Assembly (NCBI GenBank): GCA_028564675.1
Contig: JAOVVO010000463.1
Span: forward strand, 1-64,000
DNA length: 64,000 nucleotides
DNA from: Onchocerca lupi
Lineage: Eukaryota > Nematoda > Chromadorea > Rhabditida > Onchocercidae
Reading direction: 5' to 3'
Within the stretch, counting starts at the first letter, position 1. Each line of letters starts with the position of its first letter. The position numbers and the translations under genes are program-made. Positions 52,301 through 61,300 of the stretch are shown here, one piece after another. The notes below the pieces were generated by a model. It had not been told where the DNA came from. It was given only the letters and a program-made list of their open reading frames with translations, and did not search any database.

Positions 52301-55300
52301 TGCTACAGTGAAAAATGCCTTAAGTCATGCAAGGGATGTGACATCAAATGACGAGTTCCTGGTGGCATTGTATCGTGGATTAGCTTCAAATCTTAATTCA
52401 AAATCTCGAAATCAGTTCGCTACTGAGGTTTATGAATTCATACTGTTTCTTGTATTTTCGAATTTAAAATTTATAATTTATTAAAATTACATGGTAAATT
52501 CAATTCAGGAGGCAGTAAAATAAATGAAAAAAATGCTCATCATAATCTGTCAGTTTCTTAGGTTGTGTTCAATGAAGTAAGCCTGCCAGATAAGCAAAAC
52601 CCTGAAAATGTTTACTATGATAAGCGTGCAAGATCACTGTTAACTTACACAGACGAAATGGATATACCAAATAATAATGATCAATTATTAAGTTTGGAAC
52701 GGCTATCCTACATTTTAACTGCTAATGCTCAAGCTAATCGTGATACTGTAAGTGGATACTTTTATTCAATAAAAATTTTTTCGATAAACTTTCAAATTTC
52801 AATCTTTCAGGAAGTTGCATTTTAATTAAGCGGATAGGAAATTTTTTAAATATCATGATAAATTTCGAATATTAAAAGTTATAAATTTGAAGATTTGCTC
52901 GTGGTTGGATAATCGTAACAGGCAGCCTTTTATAATACATGGTCCAGATGGCAGTGGAAAAGAAAGTTTGCTACGATATTGCGTAGAATTAGATCCTAAT
53001 AGTCAATTAGCTATACTTCATTGCAGTGCTCAAACAGGGTAGCTAAAATTTTTTTGAATTTCAATTCTTTTGAAATTTATGTTCGAATTACGATTTTTTC
53101 TTTTTTATTCATGAAGTAATTCTATGATTTCTAAGTATAAAAAGGACGAAACTCTCGGAGAAATTTCAAATGTAAATTTTGTGATGTAAAATGATATTTT
53201 ATGAATATTTTTTTCATATGTTTAACAAATTTCAGATCTCAGCAGATATTAGATTTGTTGCACCAATACTGCGTACAAATTAGTAGTGCATCTGGAAGAG
53301 TGCTTAAGCCTAAAGAAAAGCAAAATTTGATCTTTTACATAAAAGGAATTAATATTGTGAAGCCGGACAAATGGGGTACTTGTGAAATAATCGCTTTCTT
53401 ACAACAACTTCTCACATATGAAGGATATTATAATGAAAAATTGGAGTGGATTTCTCTAAAAAATATCCAAGTTTGTATCCTAAAAATTATGCTTTTCAAA
53501 AAAAAAAAAGAATCGCTTTGTTTGACATTTATTTTGATACAATTCTGGTTGTTTAGATTTTTGTTCGGATTGTTCAGATTTTGTTACAGTTATGATTGTT
53601 TATAATTATTATTCTGGCTCATTAAATTATTTAGAAACATAGATCCTCAAGTAGCTAAGTGCCTTGCTAACAATTTTTCACATTCTTACTGCTATAGTTG
53701 TCGATAGTCACATAATACAATCTTCGAACTAATAAAATTCATATTAATCTCGATGACGATAGTTGGCTTTAGGTTATTGAAATTAAAATAATTCTCCTAT
53801 TCATTGAGTTAATAAAAGAGTCACCTAATTAATTATTTATATTTCAGGTTGGTTGATGCTATTCAAATTAGGACTTAAAATAAGAGTTTATTAAATCGAG
53901 GTTTTATTTTCAGTTAGTATTATCGATAACTTTAGCAAATGATGAGGGTCATTATTTGTTACCATCACGTTTTGCTTCTTTACTTAGAATCTGTAAAGTT
54001 GAATATCCTACGCAGGAAGAGCTTATCACTATCTATTCCTCATATCTGACATTTTTGATAAAGGTATCCTTCATTAAATATCATTTTATTATCGCTTACT
54101 CCAAATTCAAAATTCGAATAATTGTGATATAAAAAGAGATTGCAATTCTGGAGAGTTATTTCTTAATTGAATAATTGGTCGGATAGCAATTTTTCTGATG
54201 TAATTCTAAAAAATTTTTCTAGTTCAAAATATTTCAGGATTCAATGGAACCTCTGAGATACCGATTAAATGACTTGGCCAGCACTATGGTACATCTGTTT
54301 AATGACATACGAAATGCATTTAAGCCAACTGATGAATCACATTATGTGTTCACGCTGAAAGATTTATCAAATTGGGTATTTACCCTTGCAAGATACGATA
54401 TTAATGGTATTTTTCGTACTAGTGTATTGTATTTCATACTGTAATATTGTGTTTCATACTATAGTAAGGTAGTAACCTATAAGTAATAAGATAAAGTTTA
54501 GAAAATTTTTGTCTTTGTAAGTGAAAAAGTTTCAGAAGTTTTATTTATAGTTTCTGGTCAAGTTTATTGTTAAGAAGAATGAAATGATGCTTCCATATTT
54601 TTATTATCATTCATTACTATTCTTTGTTACTTTGTCATCAAGAATAAGTATTTTTATAATTATTAGCGTTGGTTCTTTCATTTTTATATCATTATGTATA
54701 CATCTTGGTCTGATTATTCATCTAGAACAATCCTTCTTCCTTTGCGAATGACAGCAATGATTACATTCAGAATAATTGCATAATATTATGTATAAATCAA
54801 ACAAATATAATTTATCTTCACTTTGACAGGTGCCAATGCTGGTGAAAAATTTTTATGTTCAATGTTATATGAATGTCGACGAATTTTCAAGGATCGCTTA
54901 GTAAATAATGGTCATAAACAAAGGTAAATACTTTCTTTCTTAGAAAAATTTGAATTAATAGGTAATATTGCCTTAGCTGTCTGTTAAACTTTCCTCAATA
55001 ATAGATATTATGACAATAATCCATATGAAGAAAATGTAAAAGATGGCAGTTCTATTGCACGTTTGGTTATAGATTTTCTAGCGTATTGCTTACAGTAATA
55101 TTTGCATGTTGATGAAGTATAATTAATGTGATGAGCAGAAATGTTCAAGGAATAATTGTATATTAATTTTACAGATTCGAAGATATTATTAGCAAGAATT
55201 TATCATCCGCAGCAGTACACAATGATGAAAGTAGAAATTCAATTTTAACTTTTGAATTTTTGAGTTTTCTGTTTGAAGACTGATTTTGGATTTTGTCTGT

Positions 55301-58300
55301 TAGCGTTAGTAAACTGCAAAATAATAAACGAACTGATACGAAACACCTAGACAGTCTTTGTTCATAGATTCGAAGTCATTTCCAATTCGCAATTTGAGAT
55401 ATCACAGTCGATAATGGATTAAAAGCAAACTTAGATTTTCAGACAGCTTATACGTATCGGCTCAAGGAGCTCTTTCAATGACAATACTCAAAGGTATGCC
55501 GTTATCGATGGTACCACTCAAAGAATATGCCAAACTTTTACAACAAGCAGTCAATCGATACGGCAAGTTTTATATTACCATTCATGTTATCATATTTGCT
55601 GAACATGGCTGAGCATACCTAATGGTGGCATGTCACAATAATTTACTAAATTACAAATCATATTGATTACTTAAAATTATTTGTTAACTATTACTATTTT
55701 TGGTTTAAATATACTGATTTCCAGAATTTGAGATAGCAAATTTTAAAATACCAATTTTTGACGAATTTGTCAAATTATGCTCTCAAATTGATCGAGTTCT
55801 CACCGCACCCGGTATGTTTCCTTATCACTACGTCAATTTTCCTGATCAGCCAAAGCTTGAATTTAGCATTTTTCCGAGAAGATTTTATATAAATTGTAAA
55901 CTGACCTTCTTTTGGCAAATAATACTCAATAATTTTCTCTTTTTTAAAACATTCTGATCAATCTTAAATGATTTTTTGAATTTTCAGGTGGCTCATTACT
56001 GTTAGCTGGAAGAGCTGGTATGGGAAGACGTGAAGCTGCATCGCTTGTTGCTAATATACATCAGATGCCTGTATTCTCGCCCAAATTAACGTCATCTTAT
56101 GGAATCAAACAGTTTAGAAATGATTTAAAAATGGTATATAATTTCACTTCATACAAAATAAGCATCGGTATGTCATGCTGTATGCTTCTTCTTTTCATTC
56201 AATCTCATTACATCCTTAATTTATGCAATCATAGAATTCTTAATTGATTGGCATAGTCATGAATGAGCTTAAGTTTGGCAATTCCGGGACATTTTGCAGG
56301 TTATCCAGGATGTAGCAATAAGCGGTAAACATGTTGTTTACATTGTTGAAGATTATCAAATATTACACGACTCATTTCTGCAATCGATAAATTCATTATT
56401 GTCATCTGGTGATCTTCCTGGAATATTTAGCGTTCAAGAATTTGATAGCTTTTTGGTAAGCTTACGTGAACAAGCTTCTCAAGATGCCTTCCAGGGCGAC
56501 TTATATTCTTATTTTGTTATGAGTAGGTTTTTTATTTTGCACTTCCTTTATTTTTCTTGCTAAATTTTGTGTTGTTTAAAGTATGAAACAATGAAATGTA
56601 TTATTATTGACATAGATATATTTTGAAAGTCGGAGTAGAAATAATTTGAGTAATTATTAAAAGAGTTCATAAAAGTACCAACATGCTTTGCGTTTCGAAA
56701 TCACGCTTCCAGAATTCGCTCAGATCAAATATCCATAGAAGTATTAACAATATGTTGAAGTCAAAAAAAAAAAAAAATGTTCTTAAAGTGATTAACGTTG
56801 TGGACAAGCGGCGTATTTGTGAATTCTATTCCAGAAGTAAAAGCAAACTTGCATATCATCCTTATTTTAAATACTGATGACGCTAATTTTTCCGTAAAAT
56901 GCTCATCAAATCCGTCGTTGTATAAGGAATGCTCGATCATTTGGAATGAAACATGGAATCAGGATGCGTTATCACAGGTTATATCATTGATAACGAAAAT
57001 TTAATATCTTAAAATAGCTAAATCAGGACATTTTGGCCAAAACTTTTGGAAAAAATTGGAGATAAACGATTATCAATGATTTTTGTAATAAATTTGTATT
57101 ATTTTGATTTCATGTACAATTAATTTTGTAAATATTCGCAAATCGAAAAATCTTTTATTCCAATATTTAATTAAAATTATTGTTCATGGAAATTAACACC
57201 AAGGAATTTGGAGAAGAAGGAAAAGAAGTAAAGAGATTGCATGGCTAATTATCAATTAGTTCTAGTTATCAGAATTAATTTTATCACAACATAATGTCAA
57301 AGCAACAAATGATATATTAACCGCTTTCGGACAAATCTATCACCATTGTCCGCCTGAAATAGCACCACCAGCAAAATATATCCGATTCATTGAAAATTAT
57401 ATTTGTATTTTAAATAAAAAACGAACCGCTATTGAGATACGATCTAACAGGCTAAAGGTGATTATTTTTTCGTATTTTAATGAAAAAAATTTTTTCAGAT
57501 TTTTGGGCGAAATTAAAACTGAAATTTAGATTTTTCGATTTTTGGTTTGAAAATTCTGTATTTTTAAATATGTACCAAAAACAATATTTAATTAAATATT
57601 GTACCAAAAATAATTTGATTTCAAAAAAAAACCGAAGAGGATCGTTATTTCTTTTTTGCATTACCATCAATATCATTTTTTTCCCAGGCCGGAATTGGTA
57701 AATTGACGGAGGCGCGTGAATCTGTTTCTCAAATGCAAAAAAAAGCTGCTAAGAAAAGTAAATTATTGGCTGAAAAGCAAACTGACGCAGATGCCGCATT
57801 GAAAGCAATATCACAAAGCATGACGGTTTGTTCAGAATCTCCCTACTTGTAATTATATTGATATCTTATATAATACTGAATAAATAAATCCCACCAATTA
57901 TGTTTTTTATTTTTTAAAGTCCTACTTGAATAAATTCTGAATATTATTTAACATCTTTTAAAGTTGCGTTCCATTTTCTTTGTCATTTTAGGTATTTTAC
58001 TAAATTTAAAATTTTTAAGAATGCAAATTATCAGCGATCAGATATGGAGCAACTCAAATTGGCAACCATCGAAGAAAATGAAAGGATTGAAAAACAAAAA
58101 AGCTTAATCGAAGAACAATTACGCGTAGTAAATGAAGAAAAAATATTTTTTTTAAAAAAAAGCTACTTTAAATTAGTATACATCGGCAAGAATAAAGTCA
58201 TATTTTATAGGTAGAACCTATATTATGTGAAGCACGTGAAGCAGTTGGTTCTATTAAATCAGAGAGCTTATCTGAAATTCGAAGTCTGCGTGCTCCACCG

Positions 58301-61300
58301 GAAGCAATCCGAGATATTTTACAAGCTGTATTATTATTTATGGGTATTTTTGATACATCCTGGGAAGCGATGAGAAAGTGAGTAAGAATTTTTTTTTTTT
58401 TTAAATGAAAATTCGTTTTCTTGTTTTTAAGCAAAATAATTTAAATTGCTTTCCATTTTATGATCATGATAACTGATTTCAAATTTTGGCGGACTTAATC
58501 TGAATGTTATTTAACTTTTATAATTTGAATTTATTCTTATTTATAGGTTTTTGGCTAGAAATGGCGTTAAAGATGAAATAATTAATTTTGATGCTCGAAG
58601 GATTTCATCCGATGTCAACAAAAAGGTTTCTGCTCTTATCAAAAGCAAAGAATCATCGTTTGATCCAAAGGTTGTTATTTTTAACATTTCACAAAATTTT
58701 CTTTTTAACAAGTTTATCTAGATATTCCGTAGTTGAGCAAGTTAGATTTATTGTCTACTATAACCCACATTCCAGGACAGTGAAAATTTCTCCGCCTCTT
58801 TTTTTAACTTACAACTATGAGCAGCTATTAAGCAAAAAATGAAGTTTTGTATATTCTGTGAAAGTTTTTCTGAAATTTCTTCATTTTTCTTTGCTTAAAT
58901 TAAATAAATTTAAAAGAAGCATTACAATGTCTATGATTCAATTCCTTGCAACATTAATAGCTAAACGGATGCATCAATGGAAAAGTCCTAAGACAAGTTA
59001 ATTAATTAAGCTGCTTGAGTTGATAAGTTGCTAGAGCTTTTATTCACTTCTTATTTCAATTGAAAATCTACCTTGAAGATTGCTCGCACATGAACTAATT
59101 TTGTTTATCATCTTATTTATTGCCATGATTTTTGAAATTTTTAAATTTACAGAATGCTAAACGAGCATCAGCAGCAGCGGCTCCGTTAGCTGCTTGGGTG
59201 CGAGCGAATTTAGATTATTCGACGATTTTGGAACGTGTTGCTCCATTACAAAAAGAAAAAAATGATTTGATTAAGTAATTTCTCGATTTTTCAAACTAAA
59301 ATTTTTCAAAAAATCAGATTATTGATTTAATGATATGTCAATAGAGTTCAGTGATCTGAAAATTAACAATAGCTTGACAAACAGATATTTGAAAAAAGCA
59401 ATGCTGTTATTGTGTAGGTAATTTTAAGTTTTCAAATAATATTTTTTAGTTTAAAACAAAATGAGAATAAATTGAATTTTGAAAAAACTTATAATTTAAT
59501 GTAGAAATTTAAACAAAGCTGAGAAGCAAATGGAAAAATTATCGAAAGGTTTGGAAACGGTTGATGAGCAAGTTACTAAGTTGAAGAATAATTTCGAAGC
59601 GCATATGAAAGAAGCAACACAAATAAAGATTGATTTAGATAAGGAGCAGGCAAGTTTAAATGATTTTCATTTGAATTATTTTGTTATGAAGAATCATCTA
59701 TGAAGCGCAATGTATTTTGAATTCAAATTAATTTAACGATAAATGCCATGAAATCTACTTTGCGATTTGAGATAAAGATTGCACTATCACTAGAAAACTC
59801 TTGCACTTGTTTCCGTACCAGTTATCATTCGTAAATTTGCAATTCCAGGAAACGATTAATGTTGCTGGAACTCTTATAGATAGACTTAGTGGTGAGTATG
59901 GAAGATGGCAAGAGCAAATTAGCAATTTGCAGAATGAACTTGATTGCGTAATTTCTTTTTTTTTTTCAATTTTCTTCCTGTTTTAATTTTTGTTTCCTAA
60001 TTTAAGCGATACGAAATAATCAAGTCTATTTGTTGCAAAAAACAAATTTAATTTTTGTTTGCAGCTCGAAAAGGGCTCTCTTCTGTCTGCTGCTTTTGTT
60101 ACGTTTCTTGGTTCAGAATCAGAGTATGCTCGAAATGAAATTTTGAACAAGTGGAAAAAACTTCTCAATTTGAATGATTTTAATATACTAGAATTTAATG
60201 TTATGGAGACTGAAAAGGCATGTTATTGCTATGAAATTTTCCAGCTTTCAATTTCCTCGACACAATTCCGGCTTAAACATAGTAGCGTAATTTGTTAAAA
60301 CTTAATTCACTCAAGTTTGCCTGATACAATCGAAGAAAGTTGGAAACTATGATCTACTTATCTTAAAGGAATGCAGGTTGCATGTTAATGTGCAAGAATT
60401 GAACAACAACTTGAATCCATGCAGTGATATATTGTTTTGATAAAATATTCACTTGGTACTGTTAATTTTTATTTTTGATTGTTTATTTCAGTTGAACTGG
60501 AGTAACAAAGGACTTCCAACAGATACACTTTCACAAGAGAATGCCATGATTTTATTCAATACCATAGAAACACCATTGATCATCGATCCTAGCGGACGTG
60601 CATCGTCATTTCTTGCAAACTATTTGCAAGATAAACAAGTAGAAAAATTGAACGCTAATGATTCGAATTTTCTTACTCAGGTAATATTCTTCGTTCGCTT
60701 ACTGAAGAACCGGAAAAAAAAAAGAAAAAAAAAGGGACATATATTGCTGATCATTTTAAAAAAATGAAATATATTGACCGTTTTCCCATTTTTTCTTTTT
60801 TTTGTTTTCAATTAAATCCGAGATATTGGCTTTACAAATTCATGTGAACAATCTGACAGGAATATTTGCTTTTATCATGGAGATATCAGTTATAGGTTGA
60901 ACTTGCTGTTCGTTTTGGCAAATTTTTGCTTATTGATGATATGAACAGCATCGAACCTACTCTTATGAATCTTCTTCGGAAAGATTTTTCAAGTCAAGGT
61001 ACATTTTTTGTCGTAATTTTTAGACGTGAAACTGAAATTTTGAAATTCTGTTAAAAAAAATATATGAGTGGAAAAAAGGAAAAGATTCGTCTGACAAAGA
61101 TATGTTAAGATTATTTGAATTAGTAACTTTAATGGAGGAATAATATCACAATGGAATGTGTATTGACGAGCTAATGATAACAAGTAAAGAGCCCATCCTA
61201 TGCATCTGTTAATTAAGCTTTAAGTCATTTGATGAGGCTAATTGATTATTAGTTTAAACCGATAATAATAGAGAAAATGATGAATTTATAAATAAATAAG

